Assembly: GCF_963666665.1 (NCBI RefSeq)
Contig: NZ_OY762999.1
Coordinates: forward strand, 3,630,001-3,694,000
DNA length: 64,000 bases
Source: Maridesulfovibrio sp.
Lineage (GTDB): Bacteria > Desulfobacterota > Desulfovibrionia > Desulfovibrionales > Desulfovibrionaceae
Reading direction: 5' to 3'
Part shown: one piece after another, positions 43,137 to 50,695 of the stretch
Position numbering within the stretch: the stretch's first letter is position 1
How the letters are laid out: every line of letters starts with the position of its first letter
The notes under the pieces: generated by a model
Database searches by the model: none
Seen by the model: the letters and a program-made list of their open reading frames with translations, nothing else
Told to the model about the DNA's origin: nothing
Program-made: the position numbers and the translations under genes

Positions 43137-43745
43137 TTGAAAACAGTTGTTCTTGCCACTTCTAATAAAGGCAAAATTGCTGAGTTTAATGAGCTTCTTA
43201 AAGATCTGGGTCTGGAAGTGAAAGGTCTGGATCAATTTCCTGAAATCGGTGAAATTCCCGAGCCGGGTGAAACCTTTCTTGAAAATGCAATTATCAAGGC
43301 CCAGACTGTTGCCAACCTGACCGGGCTGGTGGCTGTAGCGGATGATTCCGGCCTTGAAGTTGATGCACTCGGCGGACGTCCCGGTGTTTATTCAGCCCGT
43401 TACAGCGGTGAGAATGCTACTCCCGAAAAGAATAATGCCAAGCTGCTGGAAGAGCTGGACGGTGTGGCCGAAGAAGAGCGTACCGCCCGTTTTGTCTGTG
43501 TCATGGTGGCTGCTACTCCTGATAATATCCGCATCCAGAGCCGGGGTGAGTGGGAAGGGCGTATAGCCTTTGAACTGACCGGAAAACAGGGCTTTGGCTA
43601 CGATCCACTTTTCTTTGATCCCGAGCTAGGTTGCGTTGCAGCGGAAATGACCCGCGAAACCAAGAATGCCCGCTCTCACCGGGGCAAGGCCCTGCGTGCG
43701 CTCATGGAACAATGGGCAGATTTCCAAGAGAAAATCAGCAGATAA
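43137..43745 (+). CDS. rdgB: XTP/dITP diphosphatase (RdgB/HAM1 family)
   Basis: A 202-residue protein with TTG start at 43137 and GGGAG 8 nt upstream. The N-terminus VLATSNKGKIAEFNELL is the family signature for nucleotide binding. FLENAIIKA, VADDSGLEVDALGG and FGYDPLF follow, and the conserved SHRGKALRAL is near the end. The enzyme hydrolyses XTP, ITP and dITP to monophosphates and keeps deaminated purines out of DNA. It lies upstream of glmS, separated by repeat copy D. Confidence 0.95.
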   Translation: MKTVVLATSNKGKIAEFNELLKDLGLEVKGLDQFPEIGEIPEPGETFLENAIIKAQTVANLTGLVAVADDSGLEVDALGGRPGVYSARYSGENATPEKNNAKLLEELDGVAEEERTARFVCVMVAATPDNIRIQSRGEWEGRIAFELTGKQGFGYDPLFFDPELGCVAAEMTRETKNARSHRGKALRALMEQWADFQEKISR

Positions 43746-43776
43746 ATTTATTTAGATTTAAAACGTTTTGTCACTT

Positions 43777-43852
43777 GCGGTAGCGAAGCTAACTAAAAGT
43801 TTTTGGGATTCTTAAACCCTTTTTACAAAAAGGGTTTAAGTCGCCGGGGGCG
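43777..43852 (+). repeat. Dispersed intergenic repeat, copy D
   Basis: GCGGTAGCGAAGC, AAAAGTTTTTGGGATTC, palindrome AAACCCTTTTT-ac-AAAAAGGGTTT, and a closing GTCGCCGGGGGC, then a tail with GCGCGAAGCGCATC at 43871-43884. It lies just upstream of glmS. Of the four copies it has the cleanest palindrome. Confidence 0.85.
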
Positions 43853-43902
43853 AAATCTTTTGTCAAATAGCGCGAAGCGCATCCAATTAATGGAGATTAT
43901 AT

Positions 43903-45726
43903 ATGTGTGGAATTATCGGATACGCCGGGCACCGTCCTGCTGTTCCCCTTATCGTTGAAGGCTTGAGACGTCTTGAATACCGCGGCTACGATTCTGCGGG
44001 TGTTGCCACTGTACAGAACAAGGAAATCGAGCTGGTTCGGGCCGAAGGCAAACTGGCCGCCCTTGATGAAAAGCTGGCCCAGAAAAACGTGACCAACTCC
44101 ACATTCGGCGTAGGCCATACCCGTTGGGCCACACACGGCATACCTGTTGAACGCAATGCCCATCCCCATCTGGATCATGAAAAGAAAATTGCTATGATCC
44201 ATAACGGAATCATTGAGAACTATCAGGAAATCAAGACTGAGCTTCTCGCCAAAGGGTACGAATTCCGCTCCGATACTGACTCTGAAGTGCTCTGCAACCT
44301 CATTGCCGAGGGCCTTAAACACAATCCTTCCATGCTGGAATCCATTTCATGGGCCTTGAAGCAGGTTGAAGGTGCGTACGCCATTGCCGTGGTCTCTATT
44401 GACGAACCGGGAACAGTTTACGCTGCACGCGTTGCCAGTCCCATGGTTATGGGGGTCGGTGTTGGTGAAAACTTTGTTGCTTCCGATATTCCCGCCTTCC
44501 TGCCCTACACCCGTGAGGTGGTTTTCATTGAAGACGGCGAACTGGTCAAGATCACTTCCTCTTCATGGGAAGTTTTCAATGCCGAGACCCTTGATCCGGT
44601 AGAAAAGGAAATCAAGACTATCAATTGGGATGTGCAGGCCGCGCAGAAGGGCGGATACAAGCACTTCATGATCAAGGAAATTTTTGAACAGCCCAAGGTT
44701 ATTTCCGACTGCCTGGCTGGGCGTGTAGATCAGGCCAAGAATGAAATTATCCTGCCGGAAGTAGAAGGTATGGAGCCGCCGGAAAGATTACATATCATTG
44801 CCTGCGGTACTTCCTACCATGCCGGACTATGGGGTAAATATCTCATTGAGCAGTGGGCCAAGATTCCCGTGGAGGTAGAGATTGCTTCCGAGTTCCGTTA
44901 CCGCGATCCTTTGCTTTCCAAGGGCGGTGTGGCTCTGGCAATCAGCCAGTCCGGTGAAACCGCGGACACTCTTGCCGGAATCAAGCTGGCTAAGGAGAAA
45001 GGGCTGTCCATAATCGGTCTGTGTAACGTAGTCGGTTCCAGCGTAGCCCGTGAGTCTGATTACGTCATGTACACTCAGGCCGGACCTGAGATCAGCGTAG
45101 CTTCCACCAAGGCCATGTGTAGCCAGTTGACTGCTCTCCTGCTGCTGGCCCTCTATTGGGGCAAGAAGAAGGGTGTGATTGATGATGCTACCTACAGTCG
45201 CGCTGCTGCGGATATGCGCAGCATTCCTTCAATTCTGGAGACCGCCCTGCCTGAAATGCGTAGCCGTGCACAGGAATTGAGCCGCGAGTATTCCGAAGCC
45301 AACAGCTTTTTCTTTCTTGGCCGGGGACTTTACTTCCCGCTGGCCCTTGAAGGTGCGCTTAAGCTTAAGGAAATTTCTTATATCCACGCTGAAGGCTATG
45401 CGTCCGGTGAGATGAAGCACGGTCCCATCGCGCTCATCGATCCTAAGTTTCCCACCTTTGCCATGGCTCTCAATGACGACCTTTTCCCCAAGGTAAAGTC
45501 AAACCTCGTAGAGGTTCAGGCCCGTGGCGGCGAGATCATCGCGCTGACCAACCCCGGTGTTGACCTTGATGTCGAACATCGCTGGTCCCTGCCCGAAGTT
45601 TGGGGTCCGCTGAACACCTTCATCGCTCTCCCGGCCCTGCAGCTCTTCGCCTACGAAACTGCCGACTACCTCGGCAAGGATGTTGACCAGCCTAGGAATT
45701 TGGCAAAATCGGTCACTGTCGAATAA
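43903..45726 (+). CDS. glmS: Glutamine--fructose-6-phosphate aminotransferase
   Basis: A 607-residue enzyme making glucosamine 6-phosphate for peptidoglycan and LPS. It begins MCGIIGYAGHRPA with Cys2 as the glutaminase nucleophile, then has the GHTRWATHG motif. Two SIS domains (about 285-420 and 455-590) contain CGTSYHAG and SQSGETADT. The C-terminus DQPRNLAKSVTVE is highly conserved and includes the DNA segment that TnsD binds in Tn7 targeting. Two nested Tn7-like ends lie just downstream (25 bp and 253 bp after the stop), so this is an occupied attTn7-type site. The native terminator of glmS is missing from view because of the insertions. Confidence 0.97.
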   Translation: MCGIIGYAGHRPAVPLIVEGLRRLEYRGYDSAGVATVQNKEIELVRAEGKLAALDEKLAQKNVTNSTFGVGHTRWATHGIPVERNAHPHLDHEKKIAMIHNGIIENYQEIKTELLAKGYEFRSDTDSEVLCNLIAEGLKHNPSMLESISWALKQVEGAYAIAVVSIDEPGTVYAARVASPMVMGVGVGENFVASDIPAFLPYTREVVFIEDGELVKITSSSWEVFNAETLDPVEKEIKTINWDVQAAQKGGYKHFMIKEIFEQPKVISDCLAGRVDQAKNEIILPEVEGMEPPERLHIIACGTSYHAGLWGKYLIEQWAKIPVEVEIASEFRYRDPLLSKGGVALAISQSGETADTLAGIKLAKEKGLSIIGLCNVVGSSVARESDYVMYTQAGPEISVASTKAMCSQLTALLLLALYWGKKKGVIDDATYSRAAADMRSIPSILETALPEMRSRAQELSREYSEANSFFFLGRGLYFPLALEGALKLKEISYIHAEGYASGEMKHGPIALIDPKFPTFAMALNDDLFPKVKSNLVEVQARGGEIIALTNPGVDLDVEHRWSLPEVWGPLNTFIALPALQLFAYETADYLGKDVDQPRNLAKSVTVE

Positions 45727-45759
45727 ATTGTTGAAATAATTAACAAAATATTGTGGGAG

Positions 45760-45819
45760 AGTAATAAAGTTCTTTACTGAGTATTAAAGTTCTTTACTAA
45801 GTAATAAAGTTGTTAACTA
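45760..45819 (+). repeat. Right-end TnsB-type binding repeats, resident element
   Basis: Three direct repeats starting at 45760, 45780 and 45800, all near AGTAATAAAGTTCTTTACTA, with period exactly 20 bp. Overlapping repeats of this size next to a TGTGGG terminus are the form of Tn7 right ends. Binding by TnsB is inferred. Confidence 0.8.
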
Positions 45820-45821
45820 AG

Positions 45822-45865
45822 GCCGCTTCTGTTAGACTGAAAATATGGTCTAAAACAGGAGCGGC
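45822..45865 (+). promoter_or_regulatory. Hairpin over the ribosome site of the tnsA remnant
   Basis: Arms GCCGCTTCTGTT (45822-45833) and AACAGGAGCGGC (45854-45865), with an inner AGAC/GTCT pair. The AGGAG ribosome site lies in the 3' arm. A possible promoter, TTGTTA (45810) and TAGACT (45833) with 17 bp between, would start RNA within the loop and omit the 5' arm. Confidence 0.65.
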
Positions 45866-45871
45866 TTTCCT

Positions 45872-45979
45872 ATGTCAAAAAGAAGTAATGGCTTAACAGA
45901 GGTAAAGATCAAGAAGTGGATCAAAGAAGGGCGTGGTTCTGGACGTGGAACCGATTACTCTCCTTGGTTGCGAGTTAGG
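45872..45979 (+). pseudogene. tnsA: Truncated tnsA (5' end only)
   Basis: Thirty-six codons from ATG 45872 read MSKRSNGLTEVKIKKWIKEG and then RGSGRGTDYSPWLRV. This lines up with the start of the intact TnsA in this window (FLDEGRGKGTGADYKPWLTV) but clearly differs in sequence, so it comes from another element. At 45980 the frame runs into the transposon end TGTGGACAGACAAT and stops at 46042. The catalytic region is absent. It marks an earlier Tn7-like insertion at the same site. Confidence 0.85.
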
Positions 45980-46067
45980 TGTGGACAGACAATGAAGTTT
46001 GATAAAAAGACAATTAGTTTGATAAAAAAACAATTAGTCTGATAAAAGTAAAAATAGTTTGATAAAA
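45980..46067 (+). repeat. Right end with four TnsB-type binding repeats
   Basis: Terminus TGTGGACAGACAAT, then AGTTTGATAAAA-like cores at 45996, 46016, 46036 (AGTCTGATAAAA) and 46056, with period exactly 20 bp. Four overlapping sites are typical of the Tn7 right end. The last core overlaps the predicted -35 box of tnsA, so TnsB binding could repress its own operon, as described for Tn7. Confidence 0.85.
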
Positions 46068-46111
46068 ATAGCCTTCCATTGGTATGATGAAAATCATTTC
46101 CAAAGGAAGGC
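46059..46111 (+). promoter_or_regulatory. tnsA promoter embedded in a ribosome-site-masking hairpin
   Basis: TTGATA (46059-46064) and TATGAT (46083-46088) are 18 bp apart. The hairpin arms GCCTTCCATTGG (46071-46082) and CCAAAGGAAGGC (46100-46111) pair at 11 of 12 positions, with an inner ATGAT-GAAA-ATCAT. The 3' arm holds AGGAAGG, the ribosome site 7 nt before ATG 46118. RNA from the local promoter starts near 46095, in the loop, and lacks the 5' arm. RNA read through from outside keeps both arms and would hide the site. Confidence 0.7.
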
Positions 46112-46117
46112 TTTTTT

Positions 46118-46957
46118 ATGGCGAGGAAAAAATATTCATTTGACGAGAAGAAGATCCAGAGATTTTTGGACGAAGGCCGTGGAAAAGGGACAGGGGCTGA
46201 CTATAAGCCTTGGCTGACTGTTCAGGATATTGCTGCAAATTCTAATACTGTTAGGCCTGTTGGTTGGAAAACCGGACGGCTGCATCATTTGTTATCCCAG
46301 CTTGAAAGAAATTACTTTTTCTATCTGGAATGGGCAGATGAAGTGATTGATATCCGTGAGCAATATCCTTTGCTGCCTTTGGAGGAAACAATTTCGATTG
46401 CTGCAGAAAGAGGGATTCGTCACCCCTGTGATCCCCATACAAAAGTACAGATCCCTTTGACTACGGACTTTTTCATTACTGTAGAGCGCAACGGAAAGCA
46501 GGATTACCTCGCCAGGACAATAAAGCCTTCAGAGAAGTTAAATAATAAAAGAGTATTAGAAAAGTTTGAAATTGAACGCCGTTATTGGAAGTCTCGTGGA
46601 ATTGATTGGGGGATTGTCACAGAGCGGCAAATTTCGAAGACGGTTGCAACAAATATTATGAGTTTACATTCGAAGGGAATCCTCGGCGAGAACTTAAAAG
46701 ATTCCCTAGTTATTGATGATGCGCTTGAGCGGATATTTGTCGGTTTACAAGTGCAGCATCATGTAAATGTAAGCGCCTTGCTTGCTGAGATAAGTAAGGG
46801 ACTGGATATGTCTGCGGGGGATTGCAGGGCTTTATTTTACTATTTGGTCGCGAAGAAGCTGATTCGTTTTGATCTGACTGTTGATTGCTCAAAAGATGTG
46901 CCGCTGATGGCTTTTACTCCTGTCGGAGGCTGGCAGGAATGGAGGGATGCTATATGA
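46118..46957 (+). CDS. tnsA: Tn7-type transposase endonuclease subunit TnsA
   Basis: A 279-residue protein that, with TnsB, excises the element by cutting the 5' ends. It starts with the typical FLDEGRGKGTGADYKPWLTV segment. The restriction-enzyme-like active site is intact: Glu71 in LEWADEVIDIREQYPLL, Asp117 in TTDFFI and Lys136 in TIKPSE. The C-terminal winged-helix half (about 170-279) would bind TnsC and TnsB. Start ATG 46118 follows a hairpin holding the ribosome site. It overlaps tnsB in ATGA. It is distinct from the truncated copy 150 bp upstream. Confidence 0.94.
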   Translation: MARKKYSFDEKKIQRFLDEGRGKGTGADYKPWLTVQDIAANSNTVRPVGWKTGRLHHLLSQLERNYFFYLEWADEVIDIREQYPLLPLEETISIAAERGIRHPCDPHTKVQIPLTTDFFITVERNGKQDYLARTIKPSEKLNNKRVLEKFEIERRYWKSRGIDWGIVTERQISKTVATNIMSLHSKGILGENLKDSLVIDDALERIFVGLQVQHHVNVSALLAEISKGLDMSAGDCRALFYYLVAKKLIRFDLTVDCSKDVPLMAFTPVGGWQEWRDAI

Positions 46958-49095
46958 AAGTATTCCTTAAAAATGAAATTTTTAGGCTCAAAGATCAGGA
47001 TGAGTCTTTCCGAATTTTGTGGGTGAATCCAGATAACAGTTATTTCTTTGCCATTGATATTGATTCAGAAAAGGCTTGGCCGGAGAGATTTGATGCTGAA
47101 CAGGTTCGAGATGAGATTGATGCTGAAAATGCTGATTTTTCGATTGCAGATAAATATTCAAATCATATCAAAGCTGACGAGATACCAGATAAGTGGAGGA
47201 AAAAGCAGACGTTATTGTGGAGTGTGATCAAGCCTATTGTTTCAGTTGTGCCGGATGTGTTTGAGAAAAAGAAACGGAACCGGCTTATAAAATTATATTG
47301 GGATTCGGAGTTGGTAACCCGTCTTACCTTGACACGCACTATTCGTAGATATTGGCAGCGCGGGTTGTCTAAAATGGCAGTTTTGCCTGACTACAAAAAT
47401 TCCGGGACAGCTCATATAAGTGATGGACAGGGAAAGCCGAAGAGGGGAAGGCCGCGAATATTTGATGTGGTGCAAGGGGTTAATGTCGATTCACAAATAA
47501 AGAATATTTTCAGGAAATCTGCTCGTAGTTTTTACCAGAAGAATCCCGAGGGAACTTTTACCGACGCTTATAAAGACATGATTAGAGTTTATTTCTCTGA
47601 TGTTGATTGCCATGGTGAGCTACAGCCCAGACATGAATCAATGCCTACATTAAGGCAGTTTAAATATTGGTATAAAAAGGAATGCGATCTGGAAGCAGAA
47701 CTCCGTGGCAGGAAGGGCGATAAAAACTATGAAAAAGACCATCGTCCAATTTTAGGAACTTCTAATGCGGAAGTTTATGGCCCAGGTGCTATTTTTCAGA
47801 TCGATTCGACTGTCGGTGATATTTATCTTGTCTCCAAATTAGATTCGAAAAAGATAATTGGTAGGCCTGTCATTTATGAAGTGATCGATGTGTTCAGCAG
47901 GATGGTTGTGGGGTTATACATTGGGGTGGAAAACGCTTCACATCTTACTGCTGCAGAAGCATTGGTCAACGCAATGACTGATAAGGTTGAGTTTTGTAAA
48001 TCTTACGGAATTGATATTCGTTCGGATCAGTGGCCAAGCTTTCATGTTCCCGATGCGATCCTAGCTGATAATGCTGAATTGAAAGCTAAGCAGATTGAGA
48101 ATTTTATCGAGGCTTTTTCTGTCAGGGTAGAAAATACGGGCTCGTATCGTGCGGATTGTAAAGGGATTGTTGAAAGGCATTTCCGTACAATCCAAGCGAC
48201 TTTCAAAAGACATTTGAGCGGGACCATCGATAAGGATTTCATGCAACGAGGTGCAAAAGATTATAGATTGAGTGCTAATGTTACAATCGAAGATTTTACT
48301 CAGGCATTTATCCGTTGTATTCTTTTTCACAATAACTCTCATGAAATAACTAAGTACGATAAGGATTTTGAAATGATGGTCGAGGGTGTCCCGGCTATCC
48401 CCATCGAATTATGGAATTGGGGAATTGCCAACAGATCCGGCACCCTGAGAACATATTCTGAAAATGTAATCAAAGCTCATTTGTTGCCTCGATCTTCTGC
48501 CAAGGTAACCCGAAAAGGAATAGTCTTTAAAGGGAATTACTACCACTGCGCCAAAGCTCTGGAGAAAGGATGGTATGTCCAGGCGGGCAAGAAAAGCTGG
48601 ACAATTGATGTGGCTTATGACCCACGGAATATGAGCCATCTCTATATCCCGCAGAAGGACCGGCTTGAATTTGATGTTTGCAATTTGACTTCGAAAAGTC
48701 GAGCTTTTGAGAATATGTCGTTATGGGATTTGCAAGAGCTGCAGAAGAAAGAAAAACAAGGTGTTGCCAGACGAAAAAGAGAAGAGTTGACTGCTCAAGT
48801 TAATCTTGATGCTCAACTGCTTGAAATTGCCCGGTCTGCCCAAGCTAGGCAAGTCCAAAGCGGGCCTGAAACACGAAGTAAATCAGAGCGTGTTAGTAAC
48901 ATCAGGGAGAACCGCGAAAAGGAAAAGAAGTTATCGCGGGCTGACGATGCAATGGTTCTGACAGAGCGTAAATTCAGAGGACAGAAAGCTCCTGTAATTT
49001 CTATTGCTCAGGAAGAAGTTGAAGAAGACTTTTCATATCCTAACCGTGAGAAGCGGCAGATAATTATAAAGGAGCGGGAAGAGAATGAAAGATAA
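46954..49095 (+). CDS. tnsB: Tn7-type DDE transposase TnsB
   Basis: Starting at ATG 46954, which overlaps the tnsA stop, gives 713 residues. TnsB recognises the end repeats and joins 3' ends to the target. The retroviral-integrase core is intact: Asp284 in FQIDSTVGD, Asp372 in ILADNAE and Glu407 in CKGIVERHF. An N-terminal DNA-binding part (about 1-250) holds HTH-like segments, and a Mu-transposase-type C-terminal domain ends in a charged tail that contacts TnsC. Length is near that of Tn7 TnsB. It overlaps tnsC by 11 bp. Confidence 0.95.
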   Translation: MKVFLKNEIFRLKDQDESFRILWVNPDNSYFFAIDIDSEKAWPERFDAEQVRDEIDAENADFSIADKYSNHIKADEIPDKWRKKQTLLWSVIKPIVSVVPDVFEKKKRNRLIKLYWDSELVTRLTLTRTIRRYWQRGLSKMAVLPDYKNSGTAHISDGQGKPKRGRPRIFDVVQGVNVDSQIKNIFRKSARSFYQKNPEGTFTDAYKDMIRVYFSDVDCHGELQPRHESMPTLRQFKYWYKKECDLEAELRGRKGDKNYEKDHRPILGTSNAEVYGPGAIFQIDSTVGDIYLVSKLDSKKIIGRPVIYEVIDVFSRMVVGLYIGVENASHLTAAEALVNAMTDKVEFCKSYGIDIRSDQWPSFHVPDAILADNAELKAKQIENFIEAFSVRVENTGSYRADCKGIVERHFRTIQATFKRHLSGTIDKDFMQRGAKDYRLSANVTIEDFTQAFIRCILFHNNSHEITKYDKDFEMMVEGVPAIPIELWNWGIANRSGTLRTYSENVIKAHLLPRSSAKVTRKGIVFKGNYYHCAKALEKGWYVQAGKKSWTIDVAYDPRNMSHLYIPQKDRLEFDVCNLTSKSRAFENMSLWDLQELQKKEKQGVARRKREELTAQVNLDAQLLEIARSAQARQVQSGPETRSKSERVSNIRENREKEKKLSRADDAMVLTERKFRGQKAPVISIAQEEVEEDFSYPNREKRQIIIKEREENER

Positions 49096-50695
49096 TTGCT
49101 TGGATTCATTTGAAATCGCTCAGTATCGTGAACAAATTGTTCCTGAATACAGAGGAGTTCCTTTAATTGAGGCTCTACCGGACATTCTCAGCGAAGAGGA
49201 TGCTCTGGAAGTTCTTCCGTCAAGGCCTGCTTTCGATGAGATAGAGCGAAACCATCCTGCATCTATAAGGATTCACTACCTTTCCAGAATTAGGGATTTT
49301 TTTGAAGCCTTCCCTCATCATTTTGAGTTGCAGGAACAAATTTCTACCATGATTCGTGGCGGCTATCTGAACCGTAACCCAGCTTCGTCCGCACATGTAA
49401 AACAGCTCAATGATGGCTATGAACGGGTTCGAAGAAAAGATCATACCTATATAGAAAAGTCACTTCCGTCCACGGCGGAATGCATTTCTATTATTGGAAA
49501 TTCAGGCTCAGGAAAGACCGAGGCCTGTTTAAAGGTTCTCTCTCTGTATAAGAAGGTTATCGTCCATCCTGACTATGGTATACATCAAATTGTATGGCTG
49601 AAAATCGATTGTCCAAGCGTTGGATCTTTGAAGCAGCTTTGTATGAGTTTCTTTTTAGCTGTTGATTCTCTATTGAAAACTCAATATTGCACTGATTATG
49701 CTTCCAGAGGAAAAACTCCGGATGAAATGTTGGCGCATATGGCTTCTGTTTCAAATCTTCATTGTATCGGACTCCTTGTGATAGATGAGATTCAGCATCT
49801 GATGTCGTGTAGAGAAAGTGAATCTACCAAGATGATGAACTTTTTTGTAACACTTTCCAATACTGTTAACGTACCGATTGTTTTAGTTGGGACACCTAAG
49901 GCCCTTCCTTTATTGCAAAACAATCTGAGACAAGCCCGTAGAGCTAGTGGGGCCGGTAGTTATAGGTTCCCTCGGTTTGCAAAGGATGATCCAGATTGGC
50001 AGGAGTTACTGAAGAATTTATGGAAATACCAATGGGTAAAAAATCCGGGATCACTGACTGAAGAGATAAAAGATGTATTGTATGATGAAAGTCAGGGGAT
50101 ATTAGCCCTGTTAACCTCTCTTTTCAGGCTTGCACAGCATCGAGCGATTTCAACCTCATATGAAAAGCTTTCCGCAAAATTGATTAGTCATGTGGCAAAG
50201 GAAAAAATGTCAGATGTTCAACCCATGATTACAGCCTTAAAAAATAATGATGAAGATGCCCTCTTTCGCTATGATGATATTTTGACTGATTTTATTCAGC
50301 ACACTGCCCCTACAGCTTTTAATGCAAGCACTTCGCAGCCATCCCAGCTCCATATTCCACCTGAATTAGCAAACGCTTTTTATTTGCTAGCGGAGGATGG
50401 GTATAATGCAGAAGATATTCTGGGTGCCTTAAAGAAAGCTGTGGAAATGGTACCTGATGCATCGTCTTTTCGACTGAGTCATGTGGCTTATGAATTTTTG
50501 ACCGATAATTCTTTAGCTGAAGGTAAGAAGAAAAAACAAAATCCTCTCAAGAAAGTTGAACCACAGGATCTCGAAGTTGATGATCTTTTGCGGGGGTATT
50601 ATGAAGCCGAGGATGAGGATATTGGTGTATATGAAATTTTGGACGAGACCGGGGTGATAAAGCATCCAAAGAATGATTTTGATCTATATCAATGA
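49085..50695 (+). CDS. tnsC: Tn7-type AAA+ regulator TnsC
   Basis: A 536-residue ATPase that links the target selectors TnsD or TnsE to the TnsAB transposase. Walker A is GNSGSGKT at 138-145 and Walker B is LVIDE at 231-235, with a sensor-1-type LVGTPKALPL after it. An N-terminal extension (1-125) and a long C-terminal region (380-536) with the TnsA-interacting acidic tail match the long Tn7 form rather than the short TniB. It overlaps tnsD in ATGA. TnsC also mediates target immunity in this family. Confidence 0.94.
   Translation: MKDNCLDSFEIAQYREQIVPEYRGVPLIEALPDILSEEDALEVLPSRPAFDEIERNHPASIRIHYLSRIRDFFEAFPHHFELQEQISTMIRGGYLNRNPASSAHVKQLNDGYERVRRKDHTYIEKSLPSTAECISIIGNSGSGKTEACLKVLSLYKKVIVHPDYGIHQIVWLKIDCPSVGSLKQLCMSFFLAVDSLLKTQYCTDYASRGKTPDEMLAHMASVSNLHCIGLLVIDEIQHLMSCRESESTKMMNFFVTLSNTVNVPIVLVGTPKALPLLQNNLRQARRASGAGSYRFPRFAKDDPDWQELLKNLWKYQWVKNPGSLTEEIKDVLYDESQGILALLTSLFRLAQHRAISTSYEKLSAKLISHVAKEKMSDVQPMITALKNNDEDALFRYDDILTDFIQHTAPTAFNASTSQPSQLHIPPELANAFYLLAEDGYNAEDILGALKKAVEMVPDASSFRLSHVAYEFLTDNSLAEGKKKKQNPLKKVEPQDLEVDDLLRGYYEAEDEDIGVYEILDETGVIKHPKNDFDLYQ

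Larger units (their letters stand above)
45752..45979 (+). mobile_element. Remnant of a resident Tn7-like element (right end and 5' tnsA)
   Basis: It begins TGTGGGAGAG at 45752, exactly 25 bp after the glmS stop, the distance expected for Tn7-type insertion. It carries three 20-bp-period repeats, an inverted repeat, and the first 36 codons of a tnsA gene, and is then cut by the end of a second element at 45980. The 5 bp before it (AATAT) would be the target duplication. No other part of this element is seen in the window. Confidence 0.8.

Noticed and set aside
45872..46042. Small 56-codon gene before tnsA
   Set aside because: The first 36 codons match a TnsA N-terminus and the rest is transposon end sequence, so it is a truncated tnsA, not a new gene.
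45980..46075. 20-bp-period repeats considered as a CRISPR-like array
   Set aside because: The repeats abut without variable spacers of uniform size, there are only four units, and they follow a TGTGG transposon terminus. They are TnsB-type sites.
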